Positions 10,355 to 20,573 of a stretch of 64,000 nucleotides of DNA are shown piece after piece. This DNA comes from Dendrocalamus latiflorus (taxonomy: Eukaryota > Streptophyta > Magnoliopsida > Poales > Poaceae), in NCBI GenBank assembly GCA_017311315.1, contig CM029619.1, positions 27,299,656-27,363,655 of the forward strand, read 5' to 3'. The first letter of the stretch is position 1. Each line of letters opens with the position of its first letter. The position numbers and the translations under genes are program-made. The notes beneath the pieces were generated by a model. It saw nothing but the letters and a program-made list of their open reading frames with translations. It made no database searches and was not told the DNA's origin.

Positions 10355-12244
10355 TTTTGACTCTGCAGAGTTTGTACACTTTCACCACAAGAGATGAATT
10401 GTCTTTGTTGCCAACATGCTTCCTTAGGCATGAGACCCAGATAATTTATCACAAAGCCTTTACCTTACTCCGATCTAGCTAGACACCACCCACGCTGAGG
10501 TTTCACCGCTGAAGGGTTACACCACCACAGTCAGAAGCCCCCTCTTGCGCCGTGCGAGTACAGTACACCCTGTGCCTCACTGTGAGTAAACCAGTACACC
10601 CTGGCACCCACTTTCCTCGGTGATATCTAAACTAAACCCTTGCAAGTTATTCAGCTAGGTCGTACCCATTATAGACTTGTGGTTGTACTGTTTTACATCA
10701 GGAGATCATCACAAGATTCAGTTCTTAGTATTGTCTGAGCGGTTCTACCACACTCCACAATTTGTGCTCCCACTGCACCACATACCAGCCCCCAAACCAT
10801 CCGCTCAGATATTTAAGCAAGTTGGGATTTTTGGGAGCATAAAATAATCATGTCAAAAATATACCAGTCATTCCCACCATGACTGCCCAAACCAGTTTCT
10901 CATGATTTCAAATGACAATGATGTTTGGGACATTTCAGTGCCCCTGAGTATTTATGCAGTACTAAGCATGGCATATAATTAGGGACTTATTTTCAAAAGT
11001 TACCATTATAATTTTGCTAGGGCGACAAGGTTCACATATTCAAGTATTCCAAAGGAGGTGTAATATTAATCAAGCAAACAATAGGCATATAACTAAAATC
11101 TTAAATTAAACATGTATTGGCATATAAGATAACAGCATGCAATTTGATAATTTAAACAAAAATAATTTGCAGAAAATGTAGGTTCAACATGATCAAAGTA
11201 TTGACTCGCCTGGCGCCGTTTACCGCGGTCTTGAGCTCACATGATGCTTTCTCTTGAGCTTCTAGTCTTTTTCTTCACTTCACTCTTGATCTTGCGTGAT
11301 CCTTTGATTCTTCACGACTCCAATATCTAATTATATGCTAAACGACTGAATACAAATAAAGGCAAATAACTCAAAAGATCCAAATAAATCTGAATAAACT
11401 CATTTTAGTTTTATTTAGAGCTAATGGGGTGATTCGGGTGATCTGAGATAGGGTCTACGGTAGAATACGATGACTTGGTCTTTTTATTAACAGTCTCTTT
11501 TATTATTTTTGTATTTACCAAGGAAGTTCCATGAGTTAAGTTAAACCTATGAATTGATGTATTTTGTCGAGTGCTAATGTTCAGGGCATATGTTATATAT
11601 ATATACTTAGAAAATCTCTACATTTTAGATGGACATTTTATTCCAATTATTTTTAATATTTTGATTATTTCCTGCTCCTTGACCGGATATTTTATTTAAG
11701 GTTCGTGTGATGCATGGATATTTCTACCCAAACACTACCCTCTATTAATGCTCTTTTATCGATATTTAGATTTATTTAGACAGAGATTATTGTACAAGGT
11801 AACATTTTATTATTGCTATTTAATAAAATATATTACTGAGGTTTGTTTGATGGTGGCATGATAAATGTTAAAAGTTATATTTTAGTTTCATGCCAGGGAA
11901 ATCTTTTATTTTAAAGTCTTATTATTATAGTTTTTATATAACATCCAATTTATTTTTCTTAACTTTAACTTGCATGTATTTTTAGTTGAGATCCTTATTA
12001 ACCTTGGACATTAAACGTAACCATCTTTTACTAATGTCCTATTTAATAATTAGTCTTTTAATTCATTTATGCAAACCACATTAACCATTCAAATGTGATA
12101 ACTAATCCAAGTTTAGATCTTAAACAATCTCATCTATATTCTAAAAATTCTTAGCATCTTTTATTAATTATTTTTCAGATTTTTATTTGTCTTTTTCCTT
12201 CACTGTATGTGTTAGCAAAATGGTTAAAAAAAACTAATCTCTAA

Positions 12245-12325
12245 ATATTGCGCACAGGGGAATCGAACTCGGCTTGCGAAGGTGAGCGCGCGCTGTGCTA
12301 GCCATTCGGGCTCGGGTGTTACCTG
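12245..12325 (-). other. tRNA-like sequence inside an LTR
   Basis: The minus strand reads CGAATGGCTAGCACAG (A-box-like), then GAGTTCGATTCCCC (near-perfect B box), with tRNA-like spacing. It is a tRNA-derived relic, not a functional tRNA: the acceptor and anticodon stems do not pair convincingly. A cognate lies at 36545-36628. Confidence 0.45.
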
Positions 12326-13743
12326 ACCGAAGTGGCGAAGGAATGCATTTGAGCTGGATGTGGGAGCAGCTGAAGCAGAGGAAGTCAGGGCCGGTACGGC
12401 CGGTGGTGCCGCCGGCGAGGGAGGGCTGGGGAGGTGCCGGCGGTAGGCAAAATGACTCCTAGGCGTCGCGTGGAAGCTGCTGGGGGTGTCGGTGGGAACC
12501 GCGGATCACCGGAGCTGGGCCGGCGACGTGCGACGGCGGCGGCGTGGAAGGAGGCTCGGCGCCGGCTGTGTACGGTCTTCGGGAGGCGCTGAGGAGGCCG
12601 GGAGTAGATTCGCGATGCTCTGAGGGTGGTGTAGGTGGCAGCGATTGGCTTCTAATGGCGGCAATCGGCGGGGAGGCCTATGGCCGGAGCTGGGAAAGAA
12701 GAGCGGCGCCGGCGGTGGAGAGGGCGTCGTAGTGCAATTACTTGGAGGGGGAGGGAGCTGGGAGTGCGGGGAAGACGGGGGCACGCTCAGGGACTCTTAT
12801 AAACGCGCAAGAAGGGCTGCCCTCGGGAGGCTTGCCCGCGCGGTCCCATCGGCGAGCGGCGCTTGCAGGCGGCGGGCAGAGAGCGGCAGAGATCCATATC
12901 CACGCAATGGATTCGCCATGATGCCCCTTTTTCCGCGCATGCCAGGGGAGGAACTTGAGCCTTGCGCGCGAGGGGATGGCTTGACAGTGGGGAGAAAAAG
13001 AGAGGAGCGGGGCAGAGGATAAGGGCGCTGCGGTCCTCGGGCGGAGGCGGCGGCGTCCGCTGGTCCCTTTGCAGTTGTCCACCGGTCCGAAGAGGATGGA
13101 GGCGGGTTGGGCTACAGGGCACGCGTGAGAGGATCTCGGCCCGGGGAGAGGGAGAGACGGGTGGAGAAGAAAAACAGTAAAGGGGGTGGGGAGAAAGAAA
13201 CTGTTCGGCCGAGAGAGGAGGAAGGGTGGGCCGCGTGCGCAGGGGTTTGGGCTGGCCGGCTTGGGCGCTCGCGGGGATGGGGTTGGGCTGGGCCGGCTTG
13301 GTCTGGCCTGACCCCCTCCCACATTTTTTTATTTTAATTTTAATTTCATTTTTTTTCTTTTGCTCTTATCACCATATGTATATGAAAATATATTTACATA
13401 TACTTATGGGTTTAGATGTATATATATATGTATGATCATATGTGGACCCATTTTTATTTACTTGCCTCCTTGTTATTTATACCATTATTTTCATGGATGA
13501 GATTTTTATGCTTAATTACATTCCCCCCCCCCTTATATTTTATGGATCATCTTTTCAGATTCTTAATTTAGACTTTCAACTCTCTAATATTCAAACATAT
13601 TTGTTTCTTTTTGATCCTTTTAACTTTTAAAGCCCTTTGCCAAAATTTTAAATATAGATCATCAAGTCCAAATTCAAACGAAACACATTACAAAATAACC
13701 CAAAAGCTTTATATTTTTAAATTCAAATTTTCAGGATGTTACA

Positions 13744-14330
13744 ACTTGAGCCTCCTCTGCGGTGACATGGTTCACCTGACCGTGCACCACAGACTGCGGT
13801 ACCCTACTGGGTTGGCTTGACGCTTGGGATGCTCCGTGTCCCAGTCCTGAAGCAGGGGTCCAATCTAATGTAGCTCCCAGGTTGAAGCGAATTTGCGTCA
13901 AAGCTTGATTCTGTGGACATTTGTTGGCGTAGTGTCCCTGTTCATGGCATTTGAAGCAGGTGACTGATGCCGCAGGGTTGGCATTCCTCTGCTGCTGGCT
14001 ACCTGAATGGACTAGTCGGGGTCCGGACAAGAACTGGCAAGGGGCTGGTGCTGGGGTTTTAAATCCCGACTGCTGAGGGACACGAGCTGGCTGATATGCA
14101 CCGAAACGAGCCATCTGAGCCTGATGCATTTGAGATCCCTACTGCATCATCCTCCTTTTATGAGATTCTTCTAACTCGCGATGACTTTCCTTAATGAGCA
14201 TTGCTTTATCTACCATATTTTGAAAACTGACATAGTCATTTCCCACAACTTGAACTTTTAATTTGGGGTTCAACCCTCTCTTGAATTCTTTTTGACGGCA
14301 TCGTCCATGGCAACATCCTCCGGTGCATAG
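13744..14330 (-). pseudogene. Old Ty3-gypsy gag relic with zinc knuckle
   Basis: This is the C-terminal half of a gypsy gag on the minus strand. Order: FKRGLNPKLKVQVV and FQNMVDKAMLIKESHRELEE (end of the capsid-like gag domain), a Q/P/S-rich linker, the zinc knuckle CFKCHEQGHYANKCP, then VNHVTAEEAQV, which normally leads into the protease. A frameshift lies near 14285 and an in-frame TAG near 14137. It is cut at 13743 by an LTR and at 14331 by element H. It belongs with the pol relic at 6490-8641. Confidence 0.75.
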
Positions 14331-15093
14331 TGTTGGACCCAGATTTTACAATCCGGAATCCTTTGTGATTCCACCACTCCTTGGATCAATAGATATTGCT
14401 CACAGATACAGTGCTGAAAATCAAAATACATACCACGCGGAAGCGTAAATATATTAGTAGACTTACTCATGGGCCGATTAGGCCTAAATTAATAAAATGC
14501 AGTAGCGGAAATGAAGCACACAGGTGGGACCCTCAGAACGTGCCCACATGCAGCCAACTGGGGGTTCGCGACCTAGTCCTTGGCATCTTCATCTTCTTCA
14601 CCATCTTAACTATGTGTGTCGCGATCTGACTCCTAAGTCTGGATTAATTGAGTGAGCGAGGTTGAGCACAAACCACCGCGCTCCGCGAGCCAATACACAG
14701 GATGCAATTAGATAACATGAATGGCTTAGCAAGGAAAGGCTCGAGTAATTTTATTTGCCATAAATTGCTTTTAAAATATGAGACTTAGCAATAATAATAG
14801 CGATCCAAATTCGATCCACCGTTACATAGTTTCTGCACCATATGCTAACCTTTCAGCGTTATAGCTGCTTACCATATCACTGGCGCAACATCTAGGGCAA
14901 CACAAATCAAGGCTTTCCACTGCCCTCCACTTTTTCAATTTTCACCCACAAAGTTTTTAAAATAGAACTATATCTGGTTAAGTTCCCATGTCCGCCCTTG
15001 ACCGTGGGCATGGTGTAATACCCTGATCGTCAATTCGGTGCAAGTTTTTAAAATAATCGCGGAGTCGCCGGTTTTTCGGTAAATCGCGGGAAG

Positions 15094-15992
15094 TGATGTG
15101 ACCACGCCACCAACATGTACGACCATAGCGGCCAATATCAAAAATGAACTAAAGGTGAATTCGTTTCTTCAACTTCAACATATTTTAAATGAGAATATGA
15201 TGCTACCTAATGATGAAAATATATATATTTGTAGCACCACATCACTTTGGAACCAATTGAAGCAAGGATTCAAGTTGGACAGGTTTTGGAATCCAATTCG
15301 GCCTCCAGATCAATTCGGATTCAGCCTGACAAGCCAACTTCAAACGGCCATAACTTTTGATCTAGAAGGCTTCTCGGGGCCCATGAGTACTCGTTGGAAA
15401 GCTCTTGAAGTCTACTTTCAGATGAATCTAGTCTCACCTCCAAACTCCATTTGAGCAGATCAGAAACTGCGAAAGAAGACACGTTACTTTTCCAGTCCGA
15501 GTCAAAGTGGGCCGAGGGCCTTGTAACTTGGGCCATTTGGGCCGGAACTGTTCACGTGAACAGTACCACGCGTGTGAACAGTAACTAGGAATAGTACCAC
15601 ATCCCTTTTCATTAGATAAGTGTGGCTTCCCCCTCCCCTATTTAAAGAGGCCACACCCCTTTAGTTTTCCTCAGGTTTTTCTTAAGAGTTTATTCTGCTT
15701 AGCAGTTTCGCCGCATGTTCGGTTTGAGGAACCCCAACTTGTGAACTTAAACATTATTCGCAATTTCAGATTGCATCTTTTACTCTCTTGCTTGTGTTCT
15801 CGATTCGCTTGCAGGAGATAGCCTTCTTGGCGAGGTCAATCGTGTTCGGCACGGTTGATAACCAACGGAGCAGTGGTGTAGTGATTGCGAGGGGTTCGAT
15901 CTGTTTTGGTCGGAGCCTTTGGATCATCAACGTCGAGATCTCCACAATCGACTTATCAGTACCTCTCGGAAGATCGGGCCATCGTCACATCA
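15094..15992 (+). repeat. CRM-A 5' LTR
   Basis: 899 bp, TGATGTGACC...CGTCACATCA, with an 8-bp inverted terminus (TGATGTGA/TCACATCA). It contains a TATA-like CTATTTAAAG (15638) and a G-box palindrome (15548). Its first 361 bases encode the same C-terminal peptide that ends the ORF at the other LTR. Confidence 0.9.
15548..15647 (+). promoter_or_regulatory. CRM-A promoter: G-box palindrome and TATA-like box
   Basis: The perfect palindrome CTGTTCACGTGAACAG (15548-15563), with a CACGTG core, lies 75 bp before CTATTTAAAG (15638-15647). The same pair occurs in the 3' LTR (20129-20144, 20219-20228) and in CRM-B. CACGTG is the plant bZIP/bHLH G-box; its use here is inferred. Confidence 0.5.
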
Positions 15993-15994
15993 GT

Positions 15995-16006
15995 TGGTAT
16001 CAGAGC
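15995..16006 (+). other. CRM-A primer binding site
   Basis: TGGTATCAGAGC, two bases after the LTR end, is complementary to the 3' end of plant initiator tRNA-Met, the usual primer of CRM and many other gypsy elements. Confidence 0.85.
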
Positions 16007-17095
16007 AACGGTTGCCCGTGAGGTAATTCTTGTATCCCTAGTTAGTAGATTGGTTTTTTATTTCCTATAGTCCAGAAAAAAAAAATTGCCCCACAAAAAG
16101 AGTTAATTTCCGCTGTCCAAACCCCGTTGTGCCTTTCAATCTGTTAGTTTTGGTTTGCTAAATTGAATTTGTGTCCGTCATAGTATTGTCTAGTTGCTGG
16201 TCATATCTTTGTTCCATTGAAAATCCAAACAAAAAAAAAATTCCCCACCCCAAACCCTAATTTCCAATTTCGGCTGATTTTTCCTTCCTCTGCAGCCGCC
16301 ACCAAAAACATCATATCTTTTGATTCCGAGATTATTTTTGAGTGGGACCACCGCCATTAGATTCAAAAATTCCTTATCCATCTATCTGTAAAATTTCACG
16401 TCATTACAGCCAGGCAGTTAAGAGATATGTGCGGTGAAAGTTGACCCAATTATCTGTTCTGAATCTGCAACAGTCAGCAGTTGTGATTTTTGTGCGAATT
16501 TCTGTGTTGGGATTCAGAAGTTGGCCCCAAAACAAAATCTGTAGAAAAAGCCGTCAGAAAACAGTAAAAAAAAAGAATCAGTGAAAAAGAGGCATCTGAA
16601 AAAAAGTTACGGCCGAATTACCAACGTGCTGTCCAGTGGACAGAAATCTGAAGTTTTCAGTTTTGGGTCAATCCTTGTGTTCTTCAATTCCAGATTGAAT
16701 TGGATTGAATTATCTTGTATTTACCACTCCTACACTTTGCCATACACTTATTCTTAGCCTTCTTCCATCCTTGGTTGATCAGCAACATAGGTAAGTGCTA
16801 CATACGGACTATAATTCAATTCTATGCAATTTCTGAAATTAACTGATTGTTCTCCTTTGCTACATATTGTGCCTTCCAAGCTCCACATACTCTTGATCAG
16901 AACAGGTCCCCTCTTGCAATCGTACCCACGCTCGACACGGTGTCACGAACCAGCCACCGGTTGTACCACCTGCTGCATTGATAAGAACACTTGTAAGGGT
17001 GTGGTAAGACGCTTAAGAATGTGTGATTCCACCTTCCACCACCTAGTAGTTGATAGGGATAATACCTTTGTGTTGTCTTCTGTTTTCTACTAACC

Positions 17096-20035
17096 ATGAT
17101 AGGTGGGTCGTCTGATGATCAAGAGTGTGTTTTAAAGGGAGAGTTCATGATGCTCTTGGATGAACGACGCATCGATAGGAAGCTTCAAGCTTCGATAGAC
17201 ACATTGCAGCGCTCCATCAGTTCCATCAATGAGAGACAAAGCCGAGATGCTGGCGCTGCATTTGCTGCCCATGATGCACGCCCACAACACCGCTTACATC
17301 ACAATCGTTATGGTATGGGAGGTAATAATTTTCAGCACTACAATGCTCGTGCTAATGATGAACCATTTGCTAAAGTTAAATTTACCATACCATCCTTTGC
17401 GGGTGTTTATGATGCTGAAACTTATCTAGATTGGGAGATGACAGTTGAACAAAAATTTAATGCCCATCTAGTTCCTGAAGTGCATAGAGTCAGACAAGCT
17501 ACTAGTGAATTTAAAGATCGTGCTATCATTTGGTGGACTCATGTAGTTAATTTTGGTTTAGTACCTGATACATGGGATAGATTGAAAGTAGCTATGCGTG
17601 CTAGATTTGTTCCTCCTGCTTTTAACCATGAAATGCGTAAGAAATTGCAGCAATTAAACCAAGGTAATAAATCTGTCGAGGAATACTATCAAGAACTACA
17701 AATAGGCATGTTGCGTTGTAATGTTGTAGAAGATGAGGAGGATACGATGGATCGTTTTTATGGGGGCTTAAGGTGTGAAATTCAGGACATAATTGATTGC
17801 AAAGAGTATAATGATATCAATAGATTGGTCCAGCTTGCTTGTTTGGCAGAGAAGGAATTGCAGGGTAGGCGACAAAGGACTAGGAGCAACTTTGGGAGTA
17901 CGTCTGCATCGAGATCGACACCAGGGCAAGCCAAGACAGCCCCACCTCCTATTTTTCGAGCTGCTGCCCCCTCTGTGAGTAGGGCGCATTCAGCAGCGCC
18001 TCCGCCACCATCACGCGCATCCGAGACGAGCAAATCTACTAGTATGCAAGCACCAACAAAGAGCACTTCATCGGTTGCTTCCACGGGCCGTACGACGGCC
18101 ATTGTGTGCCACCGTTGTAAAGGGATGGGCCACATCATGAGAGATTGCCCAAGTCAGCAGGCGTATATTACGACAGAAGATGGTGGTTATGTAAGTGCTT
18201 GTGATGTTGAGGATGAATATGCTCTTGCAGCTAACCTTGCAGGTAATGGTGATGATCATGAGAACAAACCTGTGTTTGTGCCATTTTCTATGACTAACAA
18301 CTTGCAGGTAGTTGAGAACCATGCCAAAGAGGGGCATGAGCTGATTGAATCACTGACCCCATTGGTTGAGAATGAAGATAAGGAGATGGATGCACTTACA
18401 TCATTTGAGGAGAGCCAAAAAGGTAAAGGTCATGGTGCTATCATCGCTCACGGTACTGATTTGGTGCTACAACAAGACATAGAGCAACCTTGTGAGTATA
18501 TACCTGCTGTAGTGCAATCTTTCGATGTTCCTTGTATTGACTTAAATGAACCATGTGCGGATCTAAATTCTCATAATTTTGCACATGTCGAATTAATAAC
18601 ACATAAAGAAGTTTTGCCTAGAATTTCTCCTGCTAATTCATTGTGTTACATCATGTTGGATTTACCTATGAAATTGTCACACGCTATGAAGAAAGTTTCT
18701 GAACTTGCATGTTCGAAATTCTTGTTTAGTGCCTACAACCCTGGATATAAGTTTAATTTGATTGGAGATTATGGTGTGGAAAATCAATTTCTTGTATATC
18801 GAATATGCATAACTTGCGATCACATGGATGAATTGAAACTTGCTGTTTGGGACAACAATTCTTGTATGCTGAATCATGTTCAATGTGAGAGGGAAGTAAA
18901 ATTTAGTACTCATCCAATGTTTATGTGTTCATCTCTTTTTGCACCATCTAGTATGGACAATCCGAATAAAGATGATGAATTATGGCAGAACATACAAATC
19001 TCTTCACCCTTGTTAGATGAATTTGCTATGGTTCGATTGAGATATGATTATATGGATGAACTTTGCTTGATTCCAAAAGTTATGGTTTTGCCCATATGTG
19101 CCACCCCTACATGTTTACAACGTCAAAGATTTGAATTGCATAAATGCTTCACTTACATTTGCAAAACAAGTTGCAATAATTACTGTGTGAGAAATTTTGA
19201 ATTACTCATTAACATATATGATTACTCTTGGGTTAATAATACAATGAACTTTTACGATCACTGTTGTTTTATAACATTAATTGTGCAACAACGAAGAACT
19301 GTTAAAACAGATGACATATACATATACCATGCATACACCTTGGCTTCTTTGTTACCATATTTTCAGCTTATCAAAAGCCGAGGACGGCTTTGTTTGCAAG
19401 AAGGGGAGGATGATAAGAACATGTACCCTATGGACACAACCATATTTGCTATACTTGTTGTTCCAATTACAAGAGCTCCTACGCATCACTTAAATTATGA
19501 GGTGAGCTCGTTTCAAAGAGATTTTACTTTATTTGATAAAGAACTTATGATATTACATAATGAGAGTTTGTTGCGTTTGTTATCATACACCAAGATTTAT
19601 GATCAAGATCATGCAATACGTGACACTACACATGTTTTAAAACCGAGGACGGTTTTCCATCAAGAAGGGGAGGATGATGTGACCACGCCACCAACACGTA
19701 CGACCATAGCGGCCAATATCAAAAATGAACTAAAGGTGAATTCGTTTCTTCAACTTCAACATATTTTAAATGAGAATATGATGCTACCTAATGATGAAAA
19801 TATATATATTTGTAGCACCACATCACTTTGGAACCAATTGAAGCAAGGATTCAAGTTGGACAGGTTTTGGAATCCAATTCGGCCTCCAGATCAATTCGGA
19901 TTCAGCCTGACAAGCCAACTCCAAACGGCCATAACTTTTGATCTAGAAGGCTTCTCGGGGCCCATGAGTACTCGTTGGAAAGCTCTTGAAGTCTACTTTC
20001 AGATGAATCTAGTCTCACCTCCAAACTCCATTTGA
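17096..20035 (+). CDS. CRM-A ORF: gag fused to an unrecognised segment
   Basis: A 979-residue uninterrupted ORF. Residues 1-390 are gag: DDQECVLKGEF start, capsid-like retrotransposon gag domain (about 90-240, with TYLDWE- and WW-type motifs), S/P-rich linker, zinc knuckle at C338, C341, H346, C351 (CHRCKGMGHIMRDC), then a VSACDVEDEYALAANLAG acidic linker shared with CRM-B. From about residue 395 similarity ends. Residues 395-860 contain no protease DSG/DGG, no YxDD, no RNase H and no DDE motif. This part is Cys/His/Leu-rich and I do not recognise it. Residues about 762-805 echo the CRM-B C-terminus (QEGEDD, PITRA, LNYEVSSF). The final 120 residues are encoded in the 3' LTR and keep a VNSFL core. 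The start was chosen because CRM-B has the same AACC-ATG context. Gag would package RNA; the rest has no assigned role. Confidence 0.8.
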   Translation: MIGGSSDDQECVLKGEFMMLLDERRIDRKLQASIDTLQRSISSINERQSRDAGAAFAAHDARPQHRLHHNRYGMGGNNFQHYNARANDEPFAKVKFTIPSFAGVYDAETYLDWEMTVEQKFNAHLVPEVHRVRQATSEFKDRAIIWWTHVVNFGLVPDTWDRLKVAMRARFVPPAFNHEMRKKLQQLNQGNKSVEEYYQELQIGMLRCNVVEDEEDTMDRFYGGLRCEIQDIIDCKEYNDINRLVQLACLAEKELQGRRQRTRSNFGSTSASRSTPGQAKTAPPPIFRAAAPSVSRAHSAAPPPPSRASETSKSTSMQAPTKSTSSVASTGRTTAIVCHRCKGMGHIMRDCPSQQAYITTEDGGYVSACDVEDEYALAANLAGNGDDHENKPVFVPFSMTNNLQVVENHAKEGHELIESLTPLVENEDKEMDALTSFEESQKGKGHGAIIAHGTDLVLQQDIEQPCEYIPAVVQSFDVPCIDLNEPCADLNSHNFAHVELITHKEVLPRISPANSLCYIMLDLPMKLSHAMKKVSELACSKFLFSAYNPGYKFNLIGDYGVENQFLVYRICITCDHMDELKLAVWDNNSCMLNHVQCEREVKFSTHPMFMCSSLFAPSSMDNPNKDDELWQNIQISSPLLDEFAMVRLRYDYMDELCLIPKVMVLPICATPTCLQRQRFELHKCFTYICKTSCNNYCVRNFELLINIYDYSWVNNTMNFYDHCCFITLIVQQRRTVKTDDIYIYHAYTLASLLPYFQLIKSRGRLCLQEGEDDKNMYPMDTTIFAILVVPITRAPTHHLNYEVSSFQRDFTLFDKELMILHNESLLRLLSYTKIYDQDHAIRDTTHVLKPRTVFHQEGEDDVTTPPTRTTIAANIKNELKVNSFLQLQHILNENMMLPNDENIYICSTTSLWNQLKQGFKLDRFWNPIRPPDQFGFSLTSQLQTAITFDLEGFSGPMSTRWKALEVYFQMNLVSPPNSI
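19398..19410 (+). other. Internal fossil polypurine tract in CRM-A
   Basis: AAGAAGGGGAGGA, identical to the functional tract at 19662, is followed by TGATAAGAACATG, close to the CRM-B LTR start TGATGAGGACATC. It looks like an old PPT/LTR junction now inside the element. Confidence 0.6.
19662..19674 (+). other. CRM-A polypurine tract
   Basis: AAGAAGGGGAGGA directly precedes the 3' LTR. The same tract borders the LTRs of CRM-B and CRM-C. Confidence 0.85.
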
Positions 20036-20573
20036 GCAGATCAGAAACTGCGAAAGAAGACACGTTACTTTTCCAGTCCGAGTCAAAGTGGGCCGAGGGC
20101 CTTGTAACTTGGGCCATTTGGGCCGGAACTGTTCACGTGAACAGTACCACGCGCGTGAACAGTAACTAGGAATAGTACCACATCCCTTTTCATTAGATAA
20201 GTGTGGCTTCCCCCTCCCCTATTTAAAGAGGCCACACCCCTTTAGTTTTCCTCGTGTTTTTCTTAAGAGTTTATTCTGCTTAGCAGTTTCGCCGCATGTT
20301 CGGTTTGAGGAACCCCAACTTGTGAACTTAAACATTATTCGCAATTTCAGATTGCATCTTTTACTCTCTTGCTTGTGTTCTCGATTCGCTTGCAGGAGAT
20401 AGCCTTCTTGGCGAGGTCAATCGTGTTCGGCACGGTTGATAACCAACGGAGCAGTGGTGTAGTGATTGCGAGGGGTTCGATCTGTTTTGGTCGGAGCCTT
20501 TGGATCATCAACGTCGAGATCTCCACAATCAACTTATCAGTACCTCTCGGAAGATCGGGCCATCGTCACATCA
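19675..20573 (+). repeat. CRM-A 3' LTR
   Basis: 899 bp, same length as the 5' copy, with about six substitutions by eye. It encodes the last 120 residues of the element ORF, which stops at 20035. Confidence 0.9.

Larger units (their letters stand above)
8642..13743 (-). mobile_element. Tekay-like LTR (about 5.1 kb), minus orientation
   Basis: On the minus strand this begins TGTAACATCCTGAAAATTTG (13743) and ends near GGGTCCTTAC (8642), equivalent to the TGTAACATCC...GGGTCTRACA ends of the LTRs at 25752-38088 and 49744 onward. It shares with them the tract starting ACCCAGAT-TT, the CTATTCGAATAG module (10343-10354), a tRNA-like patch and a GC-rich promoter-like part (12300-13320). It sits between gag and protease of the old gypsy element. 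I could not find matching 5-bp duplications, and about 60 bp of the target appears lost. An AT-rich block of about 1 kb (9120-10030, with repeated TCCACCGATC and CTCCAAACAGCG phrases) also occurs near 40360-41450. Confidence 0.65.
15094..20573 (+). mobile_element. CRM-A: non-autonomous CRM-clade Ty3-gypsy element
   Basis: A complete 5480-bp element with two 899-bp LTRs (15094-15992, 19675-20573) and a perfect GGAAG duplication (15089-15093, 20574-20578). By eye the LTRs differ at about six sites (0.7%), so insertion was recent. It has a PBS matching initiator-tRNA-Met type sites (TGGTATCAGAGC, 15995) and a polypurine tract AAGAAGGGGAGGA (19662-19674). One 979-codon ORF encodes gag followed by an unrecognised segment in place of protease, RT, RNase H and integrase. 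Leader, gag and U5 end match CRM-B (41548-49209), its likely enzyme donor. Rice noaCRR elements are a known parallel. Confidence 0.85.

Noticed and set aside
12245..12325. Functional tRNA gene
   Set aside because: B box is good, but acceptor and anticodon stems do not pair and the A box is imperfect; kept only as tRNA-like.
12506..13322. ORFs of 60-194 codons on both strands
   Set aside because: GC-rich LTR block, low-complexity Pro/Ser/Gly products, no family resemblance.
15098..15454. Separate 118-codon gene
   Set aside because: It is the LTR-encoded tail of the CRM-A ORF read from the 5' LTR, where no upstream coding sequence joins it.
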